Part shown: piece after piece, positions 15,405 through 23,803 of the stretch | Layout: each line of letters opens with the position of its first letter | How positions within the stretch are numbered: the stretch's first letter is position 1 | From: Vulcanimicrobiota bacterium | Lineage (GTDB): Bacteria; Vulcanimicrobiota; Vulcanimicrobiia; Vulcanimicrobiales; Vulcanimicrobiaceae | Assembly: GCA_019235995.1 (NCBI GenBank) | Contig: JAFAJV010000012.1 | Coordinates: 1 to 32,175, forward strand | Reading direction: 5' to 3' | DNA length: 32,175 nucleotides | Position numbers and translations under genes: made by a program | Notes under the pieces: model-generated | The model's database searches: none | The model's input: only the letters and a program-made list of their open reading frames with translations | What the model was told of the DNA's origin: nothing

Positions 15405-16771
15405 GGCAGCGGCTCCTCGTCGAAGCCGCCCTGAAGGTTGCGGCGCAGGCGGACGCGGGGCGCCTTCTCGACGCCGCCGCGGGATCGAAGCTCGGCGGCG
15501 AGCGCGTAGGCGATGGCGAAACCGAGGATTGGTCCGATAATGCAGAAGTAGCGGTAGAATACCGTGATCGTGGTGATCGGGGCGTGCACGTAACGCGCCT
15601 GCACGTCGTCGCCGCCGGCGAGCGTGAGCCCCAGGGCGAAGACGAATGCCGCCACGCCGAGCGCCGTGCGCCAGGGTACGTCGCGCGGATTGTCGAGCAG
15701 CTGGTGCGATGTTCGATCGCGGCGCAACGCGGCATGGATCCACGGCCAGATCAGAAGGCCCACGAAGAGGACGGCCGGCAACAGCACGGCCGGCCAAAAC
15801 GGCGATGGGATCGTGTGCCCCCAGAGGTGCGCCGCGAACGCGGGACCCATGCGCAGCGCGCCCTCGAGCCAGCCGATGTACCAGTCGGGTTGCGCGGGGC
15901 TCGACGCGCGCCACGGCTCGTACGGCCCCCACAGCCAGATCGGATTGATCTGCACGAGCGCTCCCAGCGCGCCAAGCACCGCCACGACGGCAAACAGCAG
16001 CGCGATCGACTTGGCCGCGTAACGAGGGAACATCGGCGAGCCCACGACGTTGTGCTCGGTGCGGCCCGGGCCGGGGAATTGCGCGTGCTTTTGGCGCCAC
16101 ACGATCGCGAGATGCAGCGCGATCAGCGTCGCGATGATCGCCGGCATGAGGTAGATGTGCACGACGTACAGGCGCTCGACCAACTGTTGGGTCGGATAGA
16201 CGCCGCCGATCAGCAAGAACGTCAGCCACGTTCCGAGCACGGGAACCGACTCCAGGACCGCCACGGCGATGCGCAGCCCGATCCCGCTGAGCAGGTCGTC
16301 CGGGAGCGAGTACCCCGTGAAGCCCTCGAACAACGCGGCCCAAAAGAGGAGCACGCCGAGGATCCAGTTGATCTCGCGCGGCCTGCGGAAGGCCGCGGTA
16401 AAGAAGATTCGTCCCATGTGCGTCACGATTCCGGCGACGAAGATCAGCGCGGCCCAGTGATGGATCTGGCGCACGAGCAGACCGCAGTTGACGATGAAGC
16501 TGAGGTCCAAGGTCGACGCATACGCATGCGAGACGTGCGCGCCGTCGAGCAGTCGGTATGGCCCGTGGTAGACCGTCTGCGTCGCGCTAGGCCTGAAAAA
16601 GAAGGCGAGGAACGTTCCGGTCGCGAGCAGCACCGCGAACACGTACAAGTTGATTTCGCCGAGCATGAACGACCAATGATCGGGAAACGCCTTGCGCAGA
16701 GCGTGGCGCACGAAGTGCGCGCTCCCCAAGCGGTCGTCGACCCAATCCAAAAACCGCTCAACGTTCGTCAT
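15401..16771 (-). CDS. qcrB: Cytochrome bc complex cytochrome b subunit
   Basis: 456 residues, integral membrane. It holds both b hemes through two His pairs: QIHHWAALIFVAGIVTHMGR, and VVHIYLMPAIIATLIALHLAIV. The quinol-oxidation loop carries PDWY (QPDWYIGWLEG) instead of the mitochondrial PEWY, as in Actinobacteria. GFTGYSLPDDLLSGIGLRI is also typical of QcrB. It takes electrons from menaquinol or ubiquinol and passes one to the Rieske protein and one across the membrane. The ATG at 16771 follows the Rieske stop by 24 nt. The stop overlaps the ctaG fusion start by 4 nt. At 456 residues it lacks the long C-terminal extension of mycobacterial QcrB. Confidence 0.96.
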   Translation of the reverse strand: MTNVERFLDWVDDRLGSAHFVRHALRKAFPDHWSFMLGEINLYVFAVLLATGTFLAFFFRPSATQTVYHGPYRLLDGAHVSHAYASTLDLSFIVNCGLLVRQIHHWAALIFVAGIVTHMGRIFFTAAFRRPREINWILGVLLFWAALFEGFTGYSLPDDLLSGIGLRIAVAVLESVPVLGTWLTFLLIGGVYPTQQLVERLYVVHIYLMPAIIATLIALHLAIVWRQKHAQFPGPGRTEHNVVGSPMFPRYAAKSIALLFAVVAVLGALGALVQINPIWLWGPYEPWRASSPAQPDWYIGWLEGALRMGPAFAAHLWGHTIPSPFWPAVLLPAVLFVGLLIWPWIHAALRRDRTSHQLLDNPRDVPWRTALGVAAFVFALGLTLAGGDDVQARYVHAPITTITVFYRYFCIIGPILGFAIAYALAAELRSRGGVEKAPRVRLRRNLQGGFDEEPLP

Positions 16772-16795
16772 TTCATGCCCGCGGGCCGCGCACGA

Positions 16796-17608
16796 TCAGC
16801 TCCTTTCCCAGAAGCCGGGGCCCACGGGTTCGGGAAAGTCGCCGAGCGCGACCAGCGTGCCGTCGCCGGTGACGGCGATCGGCAGTCGCGGCAGCGCGTG
16901 ATCGGCGGGCCCTGAGACGACCGCTCCGCCCGCGACGACGTCGAACACCGATTGGTGACAGGGACAGAGGAGCTGCCGCGCCGCCGCGCGATACAGCGCG
17001 ACCGGGCAGCCCGCGTGCGTGCAGAGACGCGAGTATGCGACATAGCCGCGCACGCTGTCGGCGACGCCGTCGGGCAGGCGGATCAGCATGGCTTGCGATT
17101 GAGCGTCGCCGACCGCGCCGCTCGGGAACACGGCGATCGCGGAGTCGACGTTCAGGCTGCCGACGTCGACGATGCTACCGTCCTCGCGTACCAGTGCGGA
17201 CCCTTTGCGCCAGCGCGTGTGAAAGAGCGCGCCGGCGGGCGCGGGACCGAGCGAGCGAATCGGGACGATGAGCGCCGCGGCGAACGCGCCGAGCGCCGCG
17301 GAGAGCAGTCCGAGGAGCATGCGCGGGCGCGAGACGGCGCGCAGATCGCTGCGCACCTCGCCGCGCTCCGCCGCGCGCTCGCCCCTCGACGAGGGATACG
17401 TCTCGATCTCGTCGGCGACGCGCTCGGGCGGGACGATCCAAAAGGCCCAGCCGAGCGCGGCGGCACACAAGCCCGCCGCGGCGACCGCCATGGCGAGGCC
17501 TTCGTAGAGGCGATCGCCGCCGCCGAAGTATGCGGCGATGAAACAGCCGCTGCCGAGCACGGCGACGATGAGTGCGGCAGCGATGGCGTTCTGCTCGCGC
17601 GGGCTCAT
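16796..17608 (-). CDS. qcrA: Rieske iron-sulfur subunit with three N-terminal membrane helices
   Basis: 270 residues. The start at 17608 overlaps the ctaE stop (ATGA). Three hydrophobic segments lie at about 8-28, 36-60 and 97-117, the actinobacterial QcrA topology rather than the single helix of proteobacterial Rieske proteins. The cluster domain has CTHAGC (196-201; C196 and H198 as ligands) and CPCHQS (215-220; C215 and H218 as ligands), with C201 and C217 placed for the stabilising disulfide. It accepts an electron from quinol at QcrB and passes it to the c heme of QcrC. A longer open frame continues upstream to 18289 but runs through ctaE in another frame and is not real. Confidence 0.96.
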   Translation of the reverse strand: MSPREQNAIAAALIVAVLGSGCFIAAYFGGGDRLYEGLAMAVAAAGLCAAALGWAFWIVPPERVADEIETYPSSRGERAAERGEVRSDLRAVSRPRMLLGLLSAALGAFAAALIVPIRSLGPAPAGALFHTRWRKGSALVREDGSIVDVGSLNVDSAIAVFPSGAVGDAQSQAMLIRLPDGVADSVRGYVAYSRLCTHAGCPVALYRAAARQLLCPCHQSVFDVVAGGAVVSGPADHALPRLPIAVTGDGTLVALGDFPEPVGPGFWERS

Positions 17609-18195
17609 CGCACGAAGTAGATGGTTGCGAAGATGCCGAGCCACACGATGAAGACGAAGTGCCAGTAGTAGGTCATCGCCTCCGCGCCTGCCCGCCGGTT
17701 GACCAGCAGCGCGCGGCTGCGCATGCCGATCAGGAGCGCTATTAGGATGCCGATGCCGGCGACGACGTGCAGCAAGTGGAAGCCGGTCATCGTGTAATAG
17801 ATCGAGCCATAGGCGTTGGTTGCGATCGTGAAGGCGTCTTTCGAGTAGCCGTGGATCGCCACCGACACGAAGCCGATCGCCGCGACGATCGCGCTGGCCG
17901 TCCAACAGCGCGCGGCGCGCATGCGCCCGCGATCCATGGCGCGCGTGGCGAGCATCATGACCGCCGAGGCCGCGAAGAGCAGAAACGTTCCAAAAGCGGC
18001 TTCGGCGACGTCGAGATGGACCTCGGGAGGCGGCCATTGCCCGCGATTGGCACGAAGGTCGTAGTATGCGGCGAACAGCGCGGCAAAAAACATCAGTTCC
18101 GACGCGAGAAACAGAACGACGCCGAGGACGAGTGGATGCGCGCGAACGGGCAACGGCGCAAGCGGCCGAGCGCTGCCGTTCGCCGAAGTAGGCAT
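17605..18195 (-). CDS. ctaE: Cytochrome c oxidase subunit III
   Basis: 196 residues with five hydrophobic segments. Signatures are HPLVLGVVLFLASELMFFAALFAAYY near the N-terminus, GTFLLFAASAVMMLATRAMDRG, YYTMTGFHLLHVVAGIGILI, and YYWHFVFIVWLGIFATIYF at the end. The conserved Glu in ASELMFF and the HLLHV histidines are present. It is a structural subunit of the aa3 oxidase that may help proton uptake. It heads the minus-strand operon ctaE-qcrA-qcrB-ctaG-PQQ dehydrogenase and is divergent from ctaC across 45 bp, so oxidase and bc genes can be controlled from one short region. Confidence 0.96.
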   Translation of the reverse strand: MPTSANGSARPLAPLPVRAHPLVLGVVLFLASELMFFAALFAAYYDLRANRGQWPPPEVHLDVAEAAFGTFLLFAASAVMMLATRAMDRGRMRAARCWTASAIVAAIGFVSVAIHGYSKDAFTIATNAYGSIYYTMTGFHLLHVVAGIGILIALLIGMRSRALLVNRRAGAEAMTYYWHFVFIVWLGIFATIYFVR

Positions 18196-18240
18196 GGCCT
18201 CGTCCTACCCCGGCGGCGCGCTTTCTACACGACGCCCAAT

Positions 18241-18906
18241 GTGGGTAGAAACGCGGCAGTGGAGTGGTTGTTGAATCCGGCGTCCGCACAGGGCGCCGCG
18301 ATGCGCACCGACTGGTACGTCTTCATCGGCGCCGGTGTCTTCGTCGGAATCTACGTCTACGCGTGCATCGTATGGTGTCTCGTGGCGTATCGCCGGCGCG
18401 CCGGGCGAGAGGCGTCGCAGTTCAGCGGGAACACGCCGCTGGAGATCCTCTATGTCGCCGTTCCGCTGGCATTGGTTCTGGCGCTCTTCGGCGTGACGTT
18501 CGCGATCGAGATGCCGATCGACCGCGTCGCGGATCCGCCGAACCGGGTCGCCGTCACCGCATTTCGCTGGTCGTGGCGCTTCGAATATCCGGGAGGCCTG
18601 ACGACGCTCGGCACCCCGATGGCGCCCCCGACGCTCTATCTGCCCGCGGGACAACCCACCGAAATCGATCTTCGCTCCGCCGATGTGACGCATTCGTTTT
18701 GGGTGCCGGCCTTTCTGTTCAAGCGCGACGCTATTCCCGGGATGAACAACGTGTTCGAAGTCACGCCGAACCGGACCGGACGCTTCCTCTCGCGGTGCGC
18801 GCAGTTCTGTGGACTGGACCACGCACTCATGACGTTCGTGGTGCGCGTCGTGCCGAGCGCGAGTTATGCGCGCTATCTCGCCACGAACGGGGCAGTCGTG
18901 CCGTGA
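18241..18906 (+). CDS. ctaC: Cytochrome c oxidase subunit II
   Basis: About 221 residues from a GTG at 18241; a GTG at 18259 is an alternative, and neither has a clear ribosome-binding site. Two transmembrane helices lie at about 25-50 and 67-90. The periplasmic CuA domain follows: THSFWVPAF with H151, KRDAIPGMNN, and CAQFCGLDHALM giving C186, C190, H194 and M197. The usual Glu in the CxE loop is Gln188 here; the copper contact at that position is through the backbone, but the Glu side chain normally helps bind Mg. It receives electrons from cytochrome c (probably QcrC or the fused cytochrome) and passes them to heme a. First gene of ctaC-ctaD-ctaF. Confidence 0.95.
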   Translation: MGRNAAVEWLLNPASAQGAAMRTDWYVFIGAGVFVGIYVYACIVWCLVAYRRRAGREASQFSGNTPLEILYVAVPLALVLALFGVTFAIEMPIDRVADPPNRVAVTAFRWSWRFEYPGGLTTLGTPMAPPTLYLPAGQPTEIDLRSADVTHSFWVPAFLFKRDAIPGMNNVFEVTPNRTGRFLSRCAQFCGLDHALMTFVVRVVPSASYARYLATNGAVVP

Positions 18907-20453
18907 TCGAGTGGATGACGACGACCGACCACAAGAAGATCGGGATCATGTACGTCGTATCGACTCTGACCTTTTTCGTCGCCGCCGCGGTGCTGGCGAC
19001 GCTGATCCGCGCGCAGCTGGCGGTGCCGGAGAATTCGTTCCTGAGCGCGCACGCATACAACCAGATCTTCACGCTGCACGGCACGGCGATGATATTTCTC
19101 GTCATCGCTCCCTTCGGAATCGGGCTGGCCAACTATCTCGTTCCGCTCCAGATCGGCGCGCCCGACGTCGCATTTCCTCGCCTCAACGCGACGGGATTAT
19201 GGCTATTCGTGCTGGGCGGCATCACCGTGTTCGCCGGCCTCGCCGCCTACGGAGGCGGAGCGGCTACGGGCTGGACGGCCTACGCTCCGCTCGACGAGTT
19301 CTTCGAGGGAACCGGGGCGGGGCAGGATCTGTTCTTCATCGGCCTGCTGTTGACGAGCGTCTCCACGATCCTAACGTCGCTCAACTTGCTCGTGACGGTC
19401 TTCCTTTTCCGCGCCCCCGGCATGACGATGTGGCGCATTCCGATATTCACGTGGGAGATCGTCGCGACGGCCGTCCTGGTGCTGATGGCGTTCCCATCCT
19501 TGGCGGCGGCGTTTGCGATGGCACTGATCGAGCGGCACATGGGAGGGCACTTTTTCGATCCGGCCTTCGGCGGCAACCCGGTGCTCTATCAGCACCTGTT
19601 CTGGTTCTTCGGGCATCCCGAAGTGTACGTCATGATACTGCCGTATTTCGGCATCGTCACGGAGATCGTCGCGACGTTCTCGCGTAAGCCGGTTTTCGGT
19701 TACGTGGGGATGGTGATCGCCGCTTTTGCCATCGCCGGTCTGTCGCTCGGCGTCTGGGCGCACCATATGTTTACTACCGGGGCGGTCAGTAATCCGTTCT
19801 TTTCGGCCGTCTCCTTTCTCATCGCCGTACCCACCGGAGTGAAATTCGTCAATTGGATCGGCACGATGTGGAAGGGCTCGATCGTCTTAACGGTCCCGAT
19901 GCTTTTCGCCGTCGGGTTCTTGCTCAATTTTTTGATCGGCGGCATCACCGGGGTGATGATCGCCTCGCCGCCCATAGACTATCACGCCCACGACAGCTAC
20001 TTCATCGTGCAGCACTTCCACTACACGATCGGGGGCGGCAGCATGTTCGCGCTCTTCGGGGCGCTCTATTTCTGGTTTCCGAAGATGTTTGGTGTCCGGC
20101 TCGGCGAGCGCATCGGGCGCTGGGTGTTCGCGCTGCTCTTCGTCGGATTCAACGCGACGTTCATCCCGATGGGCTTCATGGGAATGGAGGGCATGGCGCG
20201 CCGCGTCTACACGTACCCGGCGATCGGGCACTTGCCGCTGCTCAACGCGATCGCGACGTTTGGTGCGGGTCTCATGACGATCGGCACAATAGCGTTCTTC
20301 GTCGACGTGCTCGTCTCCATACGGCGCAGAGCGCCCGTCGAAGACAACCCGTGGGGCGGCTATAGCCTCGAGTGGATGACCTCTTCGCCGCCTCCGGAAT
20401 TCAACTTCCACGCGCTTCCGCCGATTCGCGGCCGCCGACCTGCGTTAGAGTGA
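18903..20453 (+). CDS. ctaD: Cytochrome c oxidase subunit I (A1-type heme-copper oxidase)
   Basis: 516 residues from a GTG at 18903 overlapping the ctaC stop (GTGA). Heme and copper ligands are all present: H59 (TLHGTAM) for heme a; H238 with the cross-linked Y242 in FGHPEVYVM; H287/H288 in WAHHMF for CuB; and H371/H373 in HFHYTI. Glu240 in GHPEVY identifies the A1 type with a D-channel Glu. Lys314 in PTGVKFVNW is the K-channel residue. The C-terminal SPPPEFNFHALPP is typical of actinobacterial-like enzymes. It reduces oxygen to water and pumps protons. It overlaps ctaF by 4 nt. Confidence 0.98.
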   Translation: MIEWMTTTDHKKIGIMYVVSTLTFFVAAAVLATLIRAQLAVPENSFLSAHAYNQIFTLHGTAMIFLVIAPFGIGLANYLVPLQIGAPDVAFPRLNATGLWLFVLGGITVFAGLAAYGGGAATGWTAYAPLDEFFEGTGAGQDLFFIGLLLTSVSTILTSLNLLVTVFLFRAPGMTMWRIPIFTWEIVATAVLVLMAFPSLAAAFAMALIERHMGGHFFDPAFGGNPVLYQHLFWFFGHPEVYVMILPYFGIVTEIVATFSRKPVFGYVGMVIAAFAIAGLSLGVWAHHMFTTGAVSNPFFSAVSFLIAVPTGVKFVNWIGTMWKGSIVLTVPMLFAVGFLLNFLIGGITGVMIASPPIDYHAHDSYFIVQHFHYTIGGGSMFALFGALYFWFPKMFGVRLGERIGRWVFALLFVGFNATFIPMGFMGMEGMARRVYTYPAIGHLPLLNAIATFGAGLMTIGTIAFFVDVLVSIRRRAPVEDNPWGGYSLEWMTSSPPPEFNFHALPPIRGRRPALE

Positions 20454-20842
20454 AAACGTTCGTCGGGCTATTCGCCATCGACGCGGCCTTCGGGTTTGCG
20501 ATCGCGGTGACGTATTGGTTCGTCGCCCACGAGGAGGCAGCGGGAACGGCGCTGCTGGCGATCATGGGTGCGGCCCTTGCGCTTGCCACGGCGTACGCGG
20601 TGCTCGCGGAGCGCGACGCCCACCTCGAAGGCGACGATCCGAACGAAACCAACGAGCAGGCTGCCGGCGAGGTCCTCGGCGTCTTCACGTCGGCGAGTCC
20701 GTGGCCGATCCTCATCGCCCTGTGCACGCTCGCGCTGCTCACGGGGATGCTCTGGTCGCCGCTGCTGGGCGCGGCCGGGTTGATCGGAATGATTTTGTGC
20801 TTCTGGCGCCTCGGCGCGGAGAGCGCGCGAACGGGGACCTGA
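20450..20842 (+). CDS. ctaF: Cytochrome c oxidase subunit IV, actinobacterial type
   Basis: 130 residues from a GTG at 20450 overlapping the ctaD stop (GTGA). It has the four hydrophobic segments of the PF12270 family: FVGLFAIDAAFGFAIAVTYWF, ALLAIMGAALALATAYAVL, then a polar loop (DAHLEGDDPNETNEQAAGE), then PWPILIALCTLALLTGML, and LIGMILCFWRL. In Actinobacteria CtaF belongs to the bc-aa3 supercomplex. Its presence next to ctaD supports that kind of oxidase. It converges on qcrC with one base between the stop codons. Confidence 0.88.
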   Translation: MKTFVGLFAIDAAFGFAIAVTYWFVAHEEAAGTALLAIMGAALALATAYAVLAERDAHLEGDDPNETNEQAAGEVLGVFTSASPWPILIALCTLALLTGMLWSPLLGAAGLIGMILCFWRLGAESARTGT

Positions 20843-20843
20843 C

Positions 20844-21566
20844 TCAGCCGTCTTTGCCCGCGGTGCCGATCGCGCGCACGAACAGCACGAGCGCGCCGAG
20901 CCCAAAGAGCCATGCCGCGAAGCCTTCGGCGACCGGCCCCACGTGCCCCAGAGAGAACCCCCCGGCGTCTTCGCCTTCCGGCGCCGCCGCTTGGGTCTGC
21001 GAATAATTCACGTAGCGCGCGATGTCGCTGACGTCCTGATCGCTCAGCACGTCGGGGCCGAAGCGCGGCATCACTGATGGCCCCGCCCGAATCGCCTCGG
21101 CGACCTGGAACACCGTCGCCTCGCCGAGCGAAGGCGCGACGTCGGCCGCGCCGATTGACGCGCCGCTTCCGGCCGCCCCGTGGCACTGGGCGCAATTTTC
21201 GGCGAAAAGTGCGCGCCCGCGCGCGACGTCGCCCGGCATGACGAGCGGAAGCGACGCGCTCGGCCGAACCGGGGAGAAGGAGAGGATGTAGCGCACGAGC
21301 TCCGCCATCTGTGGCTGCGTGAAGCGCGGCTCGCGATGGATCTCGTTGACGTCCGGTACGGAGGCCGGCATCCGCCCGGTATCCAGCATGAAATGGATGT
21401 CCGGCGCGCTCTTGCCGATCAGGGAGGGCGCGACGTTGGAACCCTCGCCGTGGGCGCCGTGGCACGATGCGCACTGCGTCCCGTACAGATAGGCGGCGTC
21501 CTGGGCGCACGCGGCCTTCGACGGTAGCACGGCGCACAGCGCGAGGGCCGCAAACGCGATCCTCAC
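20844..21566 (-). CDS. qcrC: Diheme cytochrome c subunit of the bc complex
   Basis: 240 residues from a GTG at 21566, seven nt after the upstream stop with AGGGG between; a GTG at 21590 would overlap the upstream gene. The signal peptide (about 1-21) ends at AACAQ. Two class I cytochrome c domains follow, with heme motifs CASCH (32-36) and CAQCH (125-129) and Met ligand candidates M66 (TGRMPAS) and M166 (PSVMPRFG). A C-terminal membrane helix lies at about 211-232. The diheme plus anchor design is that of actinobacterial QcrC, which hands electrons straight to CuA of the oxidase without a soluble cytochrome. Unusually it is not next to qcrA and qcrB but follows the AI-2E-type permease gene, convergent with ctaF. 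Confidence 0.92.
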   Translation of the reverse strand: MRIAFAALALCAVLPSKAACAQDAAYLYGTQCASCHGAHGEGSNVAPSLIGKSAPDIHFMLDTGRMPASVPDVNEIHREPRFTQPQMAELVRYILSFSPVRPSASLPLVMPGDVARGRALFAENCAQCHGAAGSGASIGAADVAPSLGEATVFQVAEAIRAGPSVMPRFGPDVLSDQDVSDIARYVNYSQTQAAAPEGEDAGGFSLGHVGPVAEGFAAWLFGLGALVLFVRAIGTAGKDG

Positions 21567-21573
21567 GGGGCCC

Positions 21574-22749
21574 CTACGATTCCGTCGCACGCGGGTCGAC
21601 CTGCGTGCGCGGTGCTTGGGTAAGCCCGGGTTTGAGCTGCGCGTTCGTGACGGCCTCCTCCGCGAGCACGTGCGTCAGGATCACGCGCACGATCCCTGCG
21701 AGCGGGACGGCGACGAGGAGGCCGATGAAGCCGAAGATCTTGCCGCAGATGAGCAGAGCGAAGATGACGCCCAGCGGCGTGATCTTGACCGTGGTGCTGA
21801 TAATGCGCGGCGCAAGCACGTGCGCCTCGAGTTGGTTGATGACGGTAAACACGACGATCGCTCCAAGCGCCGCGCCGGCGCCGTTGAAGATCAGCGCCAC
21901 GATGACCGCAGGTATCGCGCCCGCGATCGGCCCGATGTAGGGGATGATGTCCATGATGCCCGCCCACGCGCCAATGATCACGGCGTAGCGAACGTGCAGG
22001 ATCATGAGGCCGACGATGGCGAGGATGCCGACGAAGACGGCTACGATGATCTGCCCCCGTATGAATCCGCCGATTACCTGGTCGACGTCGTATAGGATCG
22101 CCACCACGCGGCCCCGCGATCGCGGTCTGAAGCTCTGAACGAAGAAACGTTTGATCGTGGACGACTCGGCCAGCATGTAGATCGAGACGACTGGAATGGC
22201 GATTGCCACCGCGCCGATCCCGACGGCGATCTCGAGCGCGTTGACCACCTTGGTCGTATAGGCGGCCGCGTTGCGCTCGACGTCGGCGCTTACCTGGCTG
22301 GGCATTTTCATGAGCCACTGCTGCGCCGTAGCCGGAAGGTGCGTGAAAAACGGGTTGTTGGGCCCCTCGGCGTAGACGCGCACCGTGCGCTCGATCGTCG
22401 GCCAGTCGTGGACGAGCCCCTCGAGCTGCATCACGGCGGGCGGCACCACCAAATAGAAGATCGCGGCCACCACGACGGCTGCGCTGAGGTAGACGATCGA
22501 CAGCGCGGCCCACAGCGGCAGCCGGCGGTTGAGCCATGCGATCGCGGGATAGAAAAAGTAGGCCAGCAGTATTCCGCCGATCAAGATAACCGCGATGCCG
22601 GCGAAGTCGCGCAACACCGCGATCGCCTGCGCGAGGATGAAGTAACCGATGGCGATCGCGGCAAGCAGCTTGAACCATGCGTCCGCCGCGTTACGCCAGC
22701 TAGGCCCACGCTCGGCCGTGCGGCCGATGGGCCTTCCAGCTTGGGGCAT
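21574..22749 (-). CDS. AI-2E family permease
   Basis: 391 residues with about eight membrane segments in the PF01594 pattern. An N-terminal helix pair (FAGIAVILIGGILLAYFFYPA, and LWAALSIVYLSAAVVVAAIFY) is followed by a soluble helical stretch and the conserved region QVIGGFIRGQIIVAVFVGIL, IMDIIPYIGPIAGAIPAV, INQLEAHVLAPRIISTTVKI, and PLGVIFALLICGKIFGFIG. Family members export autoinducer-2, act as Na+/H+ antiporters, or have unknown cargo, so no substrate is assigned. The start at 22749 is divergent from the frameshifted secreted protein gene. The stop is 7 nt before qcrC, suggesting one transcript. Confidence 0.93.
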   Translation of the reverse strand: MPQAGRPIGRTAERGPSWRNAADAWFKLLAAIAIGYFILAQAIAVLRDFAGIAVILIGGILLAYFFYPAIAWLNRRLPLWAALSIVYLSAAVVVAAIFYLVVPPAVMQLEGLVHDWPTIERTVRVYAEGPNNPFFTHLPATAQQWLMKMPSQVSADVERNAAAYTTKVVNALEIAVGIGAVAIAIPVVSIYMLAESSTIKRFFVQSFRPRSRGRVVAILYDVDQVIGGFIRGQIIVAVFVGILAIVGLMILHVRYAVIIGAWAGIMDIIPYIGPIAGAIPAVIVALIFNGAGAALGAIVVFTVINQLEAHVLAPRIISTTVKITPLGVIFALLICGKIFGFIGLLVAVPLAGIVRVILTHVLAEEAVTNAQLKPGLTQAPRTQVDPRATES

Positions 22750-22810
22750 CAGCAGTAGTCTACCCGGCGCTGGGTATATTCACTTTGTGGGTCCTCATAA
22801 TGGGCAACGC

Positions 22811-23439
22811 ATGACCGTCCGGATTATCGCCGCAGCGGCCCTGGCATCACTCGTTTGCGCGGCGGCGCCGACGGCGGCATGCGAAGGCGAAGCGGGGCCC
22901 GGAGGCTTCGTAAGGAATCCGCCGCTGCCGCCTTTCACGTTCAACGTCGATGTCGCAATGGCGATGCGCCACTTTCCATGGCTTCACTTTCACGTTCTGG
23001 GCGTCGGCAGCTACCAACCGGGCAAAGCGTATCTCGTGCACTTTACGAAACTGCCGTGGTTTGCGCCGCACGAGGCGCACGACACCGACCTCGCGATGCT
23101 CGAGCCCGCTATGTGGCCGTCGCGCTTCCTCTAGAGGAGGCCGGTCAGGAAGGCGGCAATACGCTCTTCGATCTTCGTGCTCTCGACGATCCCTCGCTAA
23201 AGAGCGCGACGGTCGGGCTCGGCCCCAAGTGGTGTGCCCGCCAAATCCAGGCGCTTTACAACGACGGTACCGAGATCAAGATGAACGTGACATTCCGCGC
23301 CATCGATGGCTTCATGCTCCCGGCGGACCTTACCGCCGACATCACCGAGCCCCACCTGGCGCTTTCCGCCGACGCGCAGTTCAAGGATTATACGTTCGAC
23401 GTTCAATCCGCGCGCGCGCCGGCGGCCGTCAACGAGTGA
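22811..23439 (+). pseudogene. Secreted hypothetical protein, interrupted by a frameshift
   Basis: The first frame (22811-23134) gives a signal peptide (MTVRIIAAAALASLVCAAAP, cleavage near TAACEG) and a domain containing FPWLHFHVLGVGSYQPGKAY. It stops at TAG 23132-23134. The sequence continues smoothly in the -1 frame from about 23134 (EEAGQEGGNTLFDLRALDD, then VGLGPKWCARQIQALYNDGT) to TGA at 23439, a total of about 209 residues. Loss of one C in the stretch TTCCTCTAG would explain it. No classical slippery heptamer is present, so programmed frameshifting is unlikely; assembly error or recent mutation are the alternatives. The family is not recognised. The cytochrome c gene begins directly after the stop, so the two form a unit. 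Confidence 0.75.
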
Positions 23440-23751
23440 ATGCGTCGCAGGATCGTTGCGCTGCTCGCGCTGCCGATCGCTGTGGCGTGCAGCTCCGCCG
23501 GCACGCAGAGTAATGGCGATCGGTCCGCGGGCGCCGAGATCTATCGCACGAATTGCGCGACGTGCCACGGCCCGACCGGCGTCGAGGGCGGCGTCGTGGG
23601 GCCGTCGCTGCGGCACGAGTCAAGGCGCATGGATTACGGCGCGACCATCTCGTGGATCGAAGATCCACAGCCGCCGATGCCGCGTCTGTATCCTGAGTTC
23701 TTGACGGAGAAACAGGTGCGCGACCTCGCCGCGTACGTGAACGCATTGTAG
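23440..23751 (+). CDS. Small lipoprotein-like cytochrome c
   Basis: 103 residues. The ATG follows directly on the stop of the preceding frame. The signal sequence ends in AVACSS with Cys17 as the probable lipidation site, although Ala rather than Leu is at the -3 position. A single class I cytochrome c domain follows, with CATCH at 39-43 and the likely Met ligand M80 (QPPMPRLYPEFLT). The C-terminal helix KQVRDLAAYVNAL is typical. It would be a membrane-tethered periplasmic electron carrier, able to serve the aa3 oxidase or the quinoprotein dehydrogenase encoded nearby; the partner is not shown by sequence. Confidence 0.9.
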   Translation: MRRRIVALLALPIAVACSSAGTQSNGDRSAGAEIYRTNCATCHGPTGVEGGVVGPSLRHESRRMDYGATISWIEDPQPPMPRLYPEFLTEKQVRDLAAYVNAL

Positions 23752-23803
23752 CCCGGCGCCTGGTCGGAGATTGCTCATCCTGCGGGATGGGTAGGGAATC
23801 GCA

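Noticed and set aside
14340-16343. 667-codon minus-strand frame as a single protein
   Set aside because: Only the part from the GTG at 15404 codes for CtaG-cytochrome c; the upstream part is qcrB read out of frame.
23126-23136. Programmed -1 ribosomal frameshift in the secreted protein gene
   Set aside because: The shift site CGC TTC CTC TAG has no slippery heptamer that would allow re-pairing, and no obvious downstream structure; a lost base is simpler.
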